Shown: in pieces, positions 1 through 5,522 of the stretch
Layout: every line of letters begins with the position of its first letter
How positions within the stretch are numbered: the first letter of the stretch is position 1
DNA from: Brachyspira pilosicoli
Lineage (GTDB): Bacteria; Spirochaetota; Brachyspiria; Brachyspirales; Brachyspiraceae
DNA: 7,200 nucleotides
Assembly: GCF_019402445.1 (NCBI RefSeq)
Contig: NZ_SRZM01000220.1
Coordinates: 1 to 7,200, forward strand
Reading direction: 5' to 3'
The notes under the pieces: generated by a model
Told to the model about the DNA's origin: nothing
The model's input: only the letters and a program-made list of their open reading frames with translations
Database searches by the model: none
Translations under genes and position numbers: made by a program

Positions 1-180
1 TTTAATAGCTTCCACATGTTTAGGAGCTTTGTCAGGATAGAAAGCTATCTCTATAGTACCATAATCTGTTTCTATAAACAAATGCTCTTTAGATGTTTTT
101 GGCTTCTGTGCCAATAATACTGCTGTAAATGCTATTATCGCTAAAAATGATAATAAAATGATTTTTGTCTTTTTCAACAT
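1..180 (-). CDS. Secreted cyclophilin-type peptidyl-prolyl cis-trans isomerase, N-terminal part
   Basis: Only the first 60 codons are in the window; the gene continues past the left edge. It begins at ATG 180-178, with a good ribosome site (AGAGGAA, 191-197) 10 bases upstream. Residues 1-24 form a signal peptide: a basic start (MLKKTK), a hydrophobic core, and a likely signal peptidase I site after LLA before Gln25. From about residue 35 the text FIETDYGTIEIAFYPDKAP matches the opening strands of cyclophilins, where a hydrophobic strand with a GTIEI-type motif precedes YPDKAP. Known members catalyse proline isomerisation in protein folding, so an extracytoplasmic folding role is inferred. The catalytic Arg and the rest of the barrel lie outside the window. 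It sits 26 bases downstream of the LysM protein gene and is probably the third gene of that operon. Confidence 0.85.
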   Translation of the reverse strand, partial: MLKKTKIILLSFLAIIAFTAVLLAQKPKTSKEHLFIETDYGTIEIAFYPDKAPKHVEAIK

Positions 181-206
181 TAAACTTTATTTCCTCTCTT
201 ATATAT

Positions 207-1346
207 TTATTTTATATCTTTTATATTACCATACTCATTATTAGAGTCATAAGTACCGTCTCTAGTTTCACCTTTAAGGCTAGGTATTAATAATATTTGT
301 CCGTTTATGATGATGTTAGGGTCTTTTATTTTATCTTTATTAGCTTCATATATTTTTTTCCATAAATTACCATCACCATATATAAAGTCATAAGAAGCTA
401 TTTTCCATAATGAATCAGTACCAACTTTTCTATATTGAACTTTATAATATTTAGGGAATAATACTCCTGTTGTTTCTACTATAGTAGTTTCTTGATTATA
501 ATCAGCACCATTATACATAGCATTAACCATTTCTATTACAAGTTTTGAATTAAATAATGAATTAGAAAAATCTTCACCGTCTAATGCTTGTTTAGCAAAT
601 ATTAATGTAGTTGATGCTTGATTATAATTAGTCATTTTTGTTTCATTATATCCATCTTCTTTAGCTTTATTTAGAGCTTTTTGTGCTTTTGCATAAGCTA
701 TAGGAGCTTCAAGCATATCTAATATATTAATTGCTTCATTGGCATTTGAAATAGAGCTGTTATAGTCTTTTGCTTTTGAAAACATTACAGCATTATATCT
801 TAAATTTAATATTTTATTATCATTGCTGTCAGCGTTAGTTATAGCACCTTCATTAATAAGATAATCTCTTCTTAAACCTATTGATACCAAATCATAACCT
901 AATTTAGATTTTAAAGAAGAATCAGTATATTTTGTTATAGAGTTACTATAATCTGTATCATTAGTAGCAGCATTAAATATAGTGTTTCCAGCTTCATAGT
1001 CCATAATAGATTCTTCATAAAGATATATAGAAGATTCATTAGTATCTCCTCCAACCCCTTTAAGTAAAGCTAAGTTTCTTTCGGCATATCTTTGAGCATT
1101 CAAAACTAATCCATATACTCCAAATTTAGCTATAACTTTATCAGAATATTCTTTACTTTGTCTAGAAAACTCAATGCTTTGAGTATAATCACCAGCATTA
1201 TGAGCCTCTATAGCTAATTCTCTATATCTTTGTGCTAATTGATAATCTTCACTATCTTTTATATTTTCATTTGTTATATTAGCATTAGTGTCTTGTCCAT
1301 ATATTAAATAACAAGCTGCAAAAAGAATTAATAATACTTTTTTCAT
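207..1346 (-). CDS. Secreted TPR-like helical protein with C-terminal LysM domain
   Basis: This 379-residue protein starts at ATG 1346-1344, with GGAG (1354-1357) 7 bases upstream. Residues 1-18 are an export signal; cleavage by signal peptidase I near YG|Q fits best. A FAAC motif ending at Cys12 could be a relaxed spirochaete lipobox, but it is very close to the N terminus and is followed by more hydrophobic residues. Residues about 30-290 are mostly helical, with TPR-like units of the pattern AHNAGDYTQSIEFS (49-62) and FSKAKDYNSSISNANEAI (189-206). Residues about 299-355 resemble a LysM domain (YYKVQYRKVGTDSLWKIA, then NGQILLIPS), the fold that binds glycan in peptidoglycan. LysM proteins with this kind of YEANKDKI segment are familiar from spirochaetes. 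No catalytic domain is visible, so a periplasmic wall-binding or scaffold role is inferred. It is the middle gene of a three-gene operon. Confidence 0.85.
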   Translation of the reverse strand: MKKVLLILFAACYLIYGQDTNANITNENIKDSEDYQLAQRYRELAIEAHNAGDYTQSIEFSRQSKEYSDKVIAKFGVYGLVLNAQRYAERNLALLKGVGGDTNESSIYLYEESIMDYEAGNTIFNAATNDTDYSNSITKYTDSSLKSKLGYDLVSIGLRRDYLINEGAITNADSNDNKILNLRYNAVMFSKAKDYNSSISNANEAINILDMLEAPIAYAKAQKALNKAKEDGYNETKMTNYNQASTTLIFAKQALDGEDFSNSLFNSKLVIEMVNAMYNGADYNQETTIVETTGVLFPKYYKVQYRKVGTDSLWKIASYDFIYGDGNLWKKIYEANKDKIKDPNIIINGQILLIPSLKGETRDGTYDSNNEYGNIKDIK

Positions 1347-1360
1347 AATAAAACTCCATA

Positions 1361-1948
1361 TTAATTATTAGTAGGATTTTCTAAAACTTCTATTTGTTTA
1401 ATTTTATCATCAGCCTCTTGAATTCCTTTTAGGCTGTTATCAAATAGTTCTTTTGTATTAAAGAAAGCTTTGCTATGATAATCTCTTGTTTTAAGGAAAG
1501 AATCGACAGCAAGCTCATAGTTATTTGTGCTTAAAGCAGATAAAGCATTAATATAGTTTAATTCAGCAAGTTCATAATTTTCTTTATCAACTATATATGC
1601 TTTAATATCTTTAGAATATACTCTATTTCTTGAAGTTTCAGTTTTTAATTCTTCAGCATATACAGGCAAACCTTCATTTAAAACAACTAAATATGCATTT
1701 GAAGCAGTAGTGAGCAATTCTTTTACAGTATCTGGCTCTTTATTTTCATCTATAAGTATAGTTGCTTCTGCAAAGCTTGATTCAGCTATATCGAATTGTT
1801 CTTTAGAATAATTTTGAAGTTCATATTTAATCGTTTTATCTCTTAAAGTTGAAGCATCTTTATACTCTTTAAGCGGCATAGATGCTCCGCAAGATATGAT
1901 AACAGATAAAATAGAAGTAAGTATTGTTATGTGTTTGATTGCTTTCAT
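1361..1948 (-). CDS. Small helical lipoprotein of unknown function
   Basis: This 195-residue protein starts at ATG 1948-1946, with GGAG (1958-1961) 9 bases upstream. The signal peptide is MKAIKHITIL plus a hydrophobic run ending in IIS|C, making Cys20 the probable lipidation site, so the mature product is a membrane-anchored lipoprotein. The rest is almost all alpha helix and acidic. Segments such as YSKEQFDIAESSFAEATIL (48-66) and NYELAVDSFLKTRDYHSKAF (142-161) resemble TPR or DUF4398-type helical hairpins, which is a pattern impression, not a database hit. No enzymatic motif is visible. It is the first gene of the minus-strand envelope operon, 14 bases ahead of the LysM gene, whose helical units have a similar DY..S/A pattern. 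I infer that the two act together in the periplasm. The specific function is unknown. Confidence 0.8.
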   Translation of the reverse strand: MKAIKHITILTSILSVIISCGASMPLKEYKDASTLRDKTIKYELQNYSKEQFDIAESSFAEATILIDENKEPDTVKELLTTASNAYLVVLNEGLPVYAEELKTETSRNRVYSKDIKAYIVDKENYELAELNYINALSALSTNNYELAVDSFLKTRDYHSKAFFNTKELFDNSLKGIQEADDKIKQIEVLENPTNN

Positions 1949-1988
1949 AATATTATACTCCGAAAAAACTACAATATTTTATTGTTCT

Positions 1989-2017
1989 AATATAATATTA
2001 CAGAAGATAAAAGTCAA
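1989..2017 (-). promoter_or_regulatory. Sigma70-type promoter of the lipoprotein-LysM-isomerase operon
   Basis: Read on the minus strand, TTGACT (2017-2012) is followed by a 17-base spacer and TATATT (1994-1989). Each hexamer matches consensus at 5 of 6 positions. Transcription would start near 1982, giving a leader of about 35 bases that contains the GGAG ribosome site of the lipoprotein gene. It lies just downstream of the rpsU terminator, so the operon has its own start. Confidence 0.65.
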
Positions 2018-2043
2018 TAGTTTATTATAAATAATATAATTTT

Positions 2044-2086
2044 ACAATAAAAAAAGCACTGATAATAAAAACTATCAATGCTTTAA
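2044..2086 (-). terminator. Rho-independent terminator of rpsU
   Basis: Minus-strand RNA from here can form a 12-base-pair stem with one internal U-G wobble. The arms are 2079-2084 plus 2073-2078 against 2053-2058 plus 2059-2064, and the loop is 8 bases. The outer arm reads AAAGCA/TGCUUU. The 3' arm runs directly into seven Us (the A run at 2049-2055). The stop codon of rpsU is about 24 bases upstream. The plus strand has no T run after the stem, so it acts in the rpsU direction only. Confidence 0.85.
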
Positions 2087-2107
2087 GATTTATCAGATTA
2101 GATAAGT

Positions 2108-2317
2108 TTATAGTAAACCTAATCTGCGTTCTTTTTTGATTTTTCTTTTCATTCTTTTAAGAGCTTTTTCTCTTTGAAGTTTTTTCTCAAGAGAAGGTTT
2201 TTTGTAGAATTGTTTTTCTTTTAATTCTTGTAAGATGCCTTCGTTTTCGCAAGCTCTTCTAAATCTTTTAATAACGCTTTCAACTGGTTCACCTTCATTA
2301 GCGAAAATACGTACCAA
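2108..2317 (-). CDS. rpsU: Small ribosomal subunit protein S21, TTG start
   Basis: This 69-residue basic protein has the S21 family's normal length. Landmarks are VRIFANEGEPVESVIKRFRR, the CENEGIL segment, the aromatic QFYKKPSLEKK segment, and a Lys/Arg-rich C-terminal tail that in the family contacts 16S rRNA. S21 sits on the 30S platform near the anti-Shine-Dalgarno end and in E. coli aids translation initiation on natural mRNA. The start codon is TTG (2317-2315): an in-frame TAA directly precedes it and the next in-frame Met is residue 55, so no ATG is possible. An AGGTGAG ribosome site lies at 2328-2322. The gene follows tRNA-Met by 30 bases, without room for a clear promoter of its own, and ends at a strong terminator. 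Confidence 0.95.
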   Translation of the reverse strand: MVRIFANEGEPVESVIKRFRRACENEGILQELKEKQFYKKPSLEKKLQREKALKRMKRKIKKERRLGLL

Positions 2318-2321
2318 TTAA

Positions 2322-2328
2322 CTCACCT
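2322..2328 (-). promoter_or_regulatory. Ribosome binding site supporting the rpsU TTG start
   Basis: Minus-strand AGGTGAG lies 4 bases before the TTG codon, or 6 counting from the AGGTG core. Together with the in-frame TAA at 2320-2318 it fixes translation at TTG 2317. Confidence 0.6.
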
Positions 2329-2347
2329 ACCTTTTGATTAAAGTTAT

Positions 2348-2421
2348 TAGCGGCGAAGGGACTTGAACCCCTGACACTGCGGATATGAGCCGCATGCTCT
2401 AACCACCTGAGCCACGCCGCC
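2348..2421 (-). tRNA. tRNA-Met (CAT), elongator-like
   Basis: The 74-base sequence folds as a full cloverleaf: acceptor GGCGGCG with CGCCGCT, D arm GCTC/GAGC, anticodon stem TGCGG/CCGCA with loop CTCATAT (anticodon CAT), variable GTGTC, and T arm AGGGG/CCCTT with loop TTCAAGT. Position 1-72 is G-U, the discriminator is A, and CCA is not encoded. The D-stem pair 11-24 is C-G, as in elongators and unlike the neighbouring initiator. The acceptor resembles the elongator tRNA-Met of Bacillus as I recall it. A CAT anticodon could also belong to tRNA-Ile2, whose C34 is modified to lysidine by TilS, and sequence alone does not fully exclude this. Confidence 0.9.
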
Positions 2422-2455
2422 AAATAAAAGTTTATAAGCCTTTATTATTGGCTAT

Positions 2456-2528
2456 TAGCGGGGGCAGGACTTGAACCTACGGCCTTTGGGTTATGAGCCC
2501 AACGAGCTACCAACTGCTCCACCCCGCG
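2456..2528 (-). tRNA. Initiator tRNA-fMet (CAT)
   Basis: The 73-base cloverleaf has acceptor CGCGGGG with CCCCGCT, D arm GAGC/GCTC, anticodon stem TTGGG/CCCAA with loop CTCATAA, variable AGGCC, and T arm GTAGG/CCTGC with loop TTCAAGT. Three initiator hallmarks are present: no Watson-Crick pair at 1-72 (C against U, which permits formylation), three consecutive G-C pairs at the loop end of the anticodon stem (P-site entry), and an A11-U24 pair in the D stem. The discriminator is A and CCA is not encoded. It is the first gene of the tRNA-rpsU cluster and lies 34 bases before the second CAT tRNA. Confidence 0.95.
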
Positions 2529-2550
2529 ATGTATAAATATTGATATGCAT

Positions 2551-2576
2551 ATTATACTATTTGTTAAAAAAGTCAA
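2551..2576 (-). promoter_or_regulatory. Probable promoter of the tRNA-fMet/tRNA-Met/rpsU transcript
   Basis: On the minus strand, TTGACT (2576-2571) precedes a perfect TATAAT (2556-2551), but the spacer is only 14 bases. A weaker TAATAT gives 16. An A-rich stretch directly upstream of the -35 could act as an UP element. The start would fall near 2544, about 15 bases before the mature tRNA-fMet end. Confidence 0.55.
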
Positions 2577-2588
2577 GTATTTTTTTAT

Positions 2589-2615
2589 AATGAAATTTAT
2601 ATAAAATATTTCATT
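2589..2615. repeat. Inverted repeat between divergent promoters
   Basis: AATGAAAT (2589-2596) and ATTTCATT (2608-2615) are perfect 8-base inverted arms around an 11-base AT-rich centre, which itself overlaps the palindrome TTTATATAAA (2596-2605). It lies 13 bases beyond the tRNA -35 and 45 bases before the frr -35. It may be an operator, a weak plus-strand terminator (five Ts follow), or chance in AT-rich DNA. Confidence 0.35.
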
Positions 2616-2659
2616 TTTACTACTATTATTATACTATAAAATTACTTATTAATAATAAC

Positions 2660-2688
2660 TTGACAATACTTATATCTTAAATTATAAT
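2660..2688 (+). promoter_or_regulatory. Consensus sigma70 promoter of frr-uppS-cdsA
   Basis: TTGACA (2660-2665), a 17-base spacer and TATAAT (2683-2688) match the consensus exactly. The predicted start is near 2695, giving a leader of about 25 bases with AAGAGG (2705-2710) before frr. Strong constitutive expression is expected. Confidence 0.85.
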
Positions 2689-2719
2689 TGCCTCAAATAA
2701 TTTTAAGAGGTTTTAATCT

Positions 2720-3268
2720 ATGTCAAAAGAATCCTATAAAGATAGAATGGAAAAGGCTATTAATAGTTTACAAAATGATTTGAAAGGTATTAGAACAGGA
2801 AGAGCAAATGCTTCTATATTAGATGGTGTAAAAGTGGAAGCTTACGGTAGCAGTATGCCGCTTAAACAAGTGGGTAACGTTTCTACTCCTGATGCTAAAA
2901 CTATAATGATACAGCCTTTTGATAAAGCATTGGTAGGAGACATAGAAAAGGCTATATTAAAAGCTGATTTGGGTTTCAATCCTTTTAATGATGGCGGTAA
3001 TATCAGAATTATGGTGCCTGAGCTTACTAAAGAAAGAAGAGAAGAGTTAAAAAAAGGTGTAAGACATAGAGGGGAAGAAGCTAAAATTGCTATACGTAAT
3101 ATAAGAAGAGATGAAAACGATATTATAAAAAAAGATTTAAAAGATAAAACTATTACTGAAGATGAATCTAAAAATCTTGAGAAAAAAATACAAAACGATA
3201 CAGATAGCTATATCAAAAAAGTTGATGAATTAATTAGTTCAAAAGAAAAAGAATTAGATAAAATATAA
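2720..3268 (+). CDS. frr: Ribosome recycling factor
   Basis: This 182-residue protein is close to the family's usual 185. Working with EF-G, the factor splits the post-termination ribosome so that it can be reused; it is cytoplasmic. Visible family marks are GIRTGRAN (23-30), PLKQ (47-50), the STPDAKTIMIQPFDK segment (55-69), PELTKERREEL (100-110) and IRNIRRDEND (126-135). These cover the two ends of the three-helix bundle and the small beta domain between them. The start at 2720 has AAGAGG 9 bases upstream and gives the expected N terminus. It is first in an operon with uppS (2 bases later) and cdsA, a widely conserved order. No pyrH or tsf gene lies upstream, unlike the common bacterial arrangement. 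Confidence 0.97.
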   Translation: MSKESYKDRMEKAINSLQNDLKGIRTGRANASILDGVKVEAYGSSMPLKQVGNVSTPDAKTIMIQPFDKALVGDIEKAILKADLGFNPFNDGGNIRIMVPELTKERREELKKGVRHRGEEAKIAIRNIRRDENDIIKKDLKDKTITEDESKNLEKKIQNDTDSYIKKVDELISSKEKELDKI

Positions 3269-3270
3269 TT

Positions 3271-3996
3271 ATGATGACAGAAAAGGATAATAAAGTTCCT
3301 TCACATGTTGCTATAATTATGGATGGTAACGGCAGATGGGCTAAAGCTCGAAATAAATCTAGAAGTTTTGGACATAGAGCTGGAAGTGAAAATGTTATTA
3401 ATATAGTAGAAGCATGCTGTGAACTTAATATTAAATATCTAACACTATATGCTTTTTCTACAGAGAATTGGAAAAGACCTGAAGAAGAAAAAAAGGCTTT
3501 ATTTAAACTTTTAAAAGAATTCTATAAAAAAGAAATTAAAAGACTTATTTCAAATAATATTTTAGTAAAGCATATAGGTGATATTTCCAAATTTCCGAAA
3601 GATACTATAGAAACTATAGAAGAAACAGAAAAAGAAACTCTAGAGAAATGCCAAAATCCAATACTTACAGTAGTGTTGGCATTAAATTATGGTTTTAGAG
3701 ATGAGCTTAAAACTGCCATAAAAAATATGTATTCTGATGTATTATCAAATAAGATTAGTATAGAAGATATTGATGAGAACTCTATAGGAAATTATTTATA
3801 TACAAAAGATATACCAGACCCAGATTTTGTAATAAGAACTTCTGGAGAACATAGATTAAGTAATTTTTTAATGTATCAAGCATCATACAGTGAATTATAT
3901 TTTACTGATATATTATGGCCTGATTTTTCTAAAGAGAATTTCAAAAAAGCTATAGAAGAATATTCAAACAGAAACAGAAGATACGGAGGCTTATAA
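3271..3996 (+). CDS. uppS: Undecaprenyl diphosphate synthase (cis-prenyltransferase)
   Basis: This cytoplasmic enzyme adds eight isopentenyl units to farnesyl diphosphate in cis, producing the C55 lipid carrier for peptidoglycan and other envelope glycans. The 241 residues contain all the family blocks: IIMDGNGRWA (15-24, with catalytic Asp18 and Asn20), GHRAG (34-38), STENWKRP (63-70), NYGFRDE (139-145), RTSGEHRLSNF (189-199) and SELYF (207-211). It starts 2 bases after the frr stop. No clear Shine-Dalgarno is present and the first two codons are both ATG, so either may be used and coupling to frr translation is likely. The last codons contain the GGAGG site for cdsA. Length and motifs suggest a normal, active enzyme. 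Confidence 0.96.
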   Translation: MMTEKDNKVPSHVAIIMDGNGRWAKARNKSRSFGHRAGSENVINIVEACCELNIKYLTLYAFSTENWKRPEEEKKALFKLLKEFYKKEIKRLISNNILVKHIGDISKFPKDTIETIEETEKETLEKCQNPILTVVLALNYGFRDELKTAIKNMYSDVLSNKISIEDIDENSIGNYLYTKDIPDPDFVIRTSGEHRLSNFLMYQASYSELYFTDILWPDFSKENFKKAIEEYSNRNRRYGGL

Positions 3997-3999
3997 GAT

Positions 4000-4908
4000 A
4001 TGAAGGGAAGACTTATATCTGTAGCATTAACTTTACCATTATTTACTATTATATTGCTTTACAATAGAGTTATTTTTCTCTTTCATGCTTTGATATTAGC
4101 TATTTCTATAATAAGTACATTAGAAATATTTAATATGGCTAAGGTTTATAGGCAAAAGAATTTTAGAACCGTAATAACAACTATAGTAGCTATGGTTTTG
4201 GGATATATTGTTACTATATGCGGCAATAATATACTTCATGGAGATTTTTCACGTCTTTATAAGTTTACTCAAATAAATAATATTTCTATGAGTTTATCAC
4301 TTGTTATGGTATTTGTTTTAATAGCTGTTCTTTTTATAATAAATATGTTTAAGGTTAATGTATCTACTTTTGAAGAGAGGGGCAGGGCTATACTTACTGC
4401 GGTATTTTGTTTTATATATGTTGGACTTGGAGTATGGCATATATCTTTAATGCGTTTTATGACTAGCGGTAAATATTATATTGTATTTATATTATTATGT
4501 GCTTGGCTTAGTGATACTGGCGGATATGTGGTTGGAAGGAAATTTGGAAAGCATAAACTTTCAAATAGTGCTTCTCCAAATAAAAGTTACGAAGGTTTAG
4601 TGGGTATGTTTTTATTTACAATACCTATTTCTATACTTTATTATTATTTATATTCAAATGGATATTTAAGCTTAGTGCTTGGTAAAGATATACCTACATT
4701 TTCTCTATCACAGATAATATGGCTTACTATAATATTTACATTAACAGGTTTTCTTGGGGATATGGGAGAGAGCCTAATTAAAAGAATGTATGATACTAAA
4801 GATTCAAGCAAGATGTTTCCAGGTCATGGCGGAGTATTTGATATATTTGACAGCGTGATATTAACTGCACCTATATCTTATTATATTATTATAATATTAC
4901 TAAATTAA
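4000..4908 (+). CDS. cdsA: Phosphatidate cytidylyltransferase (CDP-diacylglycerol synthase)
   Basis: This inner-membrane enzyme converts phosphatidate and CTP into CDP-diacylglycerol, the precursor of bacterial phospholipids. The 302 residues hold about eight or nine hydrophobic segments (for example 8-20, 24-45, 57-76, 97-118, 130-150, 158-170, 200-217, 236-253 and 283-301). Family motifs are SDTGGYVVGRKFGKHKLS (171-188), SPNKSYEG (192-199), and the C-terminal signature from Ser258 through KR (261-262), KD (267-268) and PGHGG (274-278) to D281 and D284. The signature normally reads DRxD, but here it is DIFD, so Arg is replaced by Ile282 while both Asp residues remain. GGAGG (3985-3989) inside uppS lies 10 bases before the start. 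The stop overlaps the stop of the convergent downstream gene. The usual neighbours dxr and rseP do not follow. Confidence 0.93.
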   Translation: MKGRLISVALTLPLFTIILLYNRVIFLFHALILAISIISTLEIFNMAKVYRQKNFRTVITTIVAMVLGYIVTICGNNILHGDFSRLYKFTQINNISMSLSLVMVFVLIAVLFIINMFKVNVSTFEERGRAILTAVFCFIYVGLGVWHISLMRFMTSGKYYIVFILLCAWLSDTGGYVVGRKFGKHKLSNSASPNKSYEGLVGMFLFTIPISILYYYLYSNGYLSLVLGKDIPTFSLSQIIWLTIIFTLTGFLGDMGESLIKRMYDTKDSSKMFPGHGGVFDIFDSVILTAPISYYIIIILLN

Positions 4909-5363
4909 TTATTATTTTTTGCTTTATCTTCGCTGGTTGCTATATCATAAAAATATAAGCCTAATATTGTTTGCAAAGGAAACATTATTATAGCTTCAAA
5001 AAATAAACTAACTCTTCTTATAGTATAAATAATATCTTTTTTCAAAACAAATACATTTAATATATATAGTATCTTTATAACAGCAAAACATAACATTATT
5101 AATATAATAACAAAAAATGAAATACTATTTGGGGCAGGGAGTAGGTTTATGTATTTTGGAGTTTCATTGTTGTTGGCATTATATATAAATAAAAATATTC
5201 CAAATATATATATAAGAGCAAATATGGCATCTAATATTACAGTTATAATAGTTGCTTTTTTGAAAGATATTTCTGGATACAACACTTTTCCGCAAGATTT
5301 ACATTGTTTGGCATATTTATCATTAACAGTTTTACAGTATTTACATTTTACAATTTTAGCCAT
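4905..5363 (-). CDS. Zinc-ribbon membrane protein of unknown function
   Basis: This 152-residue protein begins with a four-cysteine zinc ribbon, CKYC (7-10) and CKSC (21-24), a spacing typical of zinc-ribbon knuckles. Three hydrophobic segments follow at about 38-61, 81-106 and 118-138, then a short polar tail rich in Lys and Asn. There is no signal peptide, so the ribbon probably faces the cytoplasm. Proteins with an N-terminal zinc ribbon and a few membrane helices are common but mostly uncharacterised, and I do not recognise a specific family. Translation starts at ATG 5363-5361. GGAG (5377-5380) is 13 bases away, rather far, and the upstream ATG at 5382-5380 runs into a stop after three further codons. 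The gene has its own promoter and overlaps the cdsA stop by 4 bases, tail to tail. Confidence 0.8.
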   Translation of the reverse strand: MAKIVKCKYCKTVNDKYAKQCKSCGKVLYPEISFKKATIITVILDAIFALIYIFGIFLFIYNANNNETPKYINLLPAPNSISFFVIILIMLCFAVIKILYILNVFVLKKDIIYTIRRVSLFFEAIIMFPLQTILGLYFYDIATSEDKAKNNN

Positions 5364-5404
5364 AGTTTTATTTTATCTCCATACCTGTGTAAGTTATAGG
5401 CTAT

Positions 5405-5433
5405 ATAATATTTTTAATTGTAAAAATTGTCAA
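5405..5433 (-). promoter_or_regulatory. Sigma70-type promoter of the zinc-ribbon membrane protein gene
   Basis: Minus-strand TTGACA (5433-5428) is a perfect -35. It is followed by a 17-base spacer and TATTAT (5410-5405), 5 of 6 to consensus. Transcription would start near 5398, about 35 bases before the ATG. This supports the gene being real although it is an orphan. Confidence 0.65.
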
Positions 5434-5442
5434 CTATTACGA

Positions 5443-5471
5443 TTGCTTTAGTACGAAGTTTAAAAGATAAT
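5443..5471 (+). promoter_or_regulatory. Tentative promoter of the mltD-like gene
   Basis: TTGCTT (5443-5448, 3 of 6) is separated by 17 bases from GATAAT (5466-5471, 5 of 6). A competing option is TATATT at 5506-5511, which would start transcription only a few bases before the ATG and has no well-spaced -35. Neither is strong. The region is AT-rich and chance matches are likely. Confidence 0.3.
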
Positions 5472-5522
5472 TACATACTTGCAAATATTAAAAAAAAATG
5501 TTAAATATATTTAATAATAATC

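Noticed and set aside
2090..2110. Small inverted repeat TTATC/GATAA just after the rpsU stop
   Set aside because: Only five A/T-rich pairs, with no T run; the real terminator is the 12-pair stem next to it.
2348..2421. Reading the second CAT tRNA as tRNA-Ile2 (lysidine type)
   Set aside because: Acceptor GGCGGCG with G-U at 1-72 resembles elongator tRNA-Met of Bacillus more than tRNA-Ile2. Kept as an alternative, because the decisive test is TilS recognition or a tRNA classifier.
3274..3276. Second ATG as the uppS start
   Set aside because: Equally possible but indistinguishable by ribosome site. The first ATG was kept because it is closest to the frr stop and favours coupling.
5149..5451. 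100-codon plus-strand open frame opposite the zinc-ribbon gene
   Set aside because: It is antisense to a gene with a zinc ribbon, membrane helices and a promoter. Its own product has no recognisable domain and it has no ribosome site.
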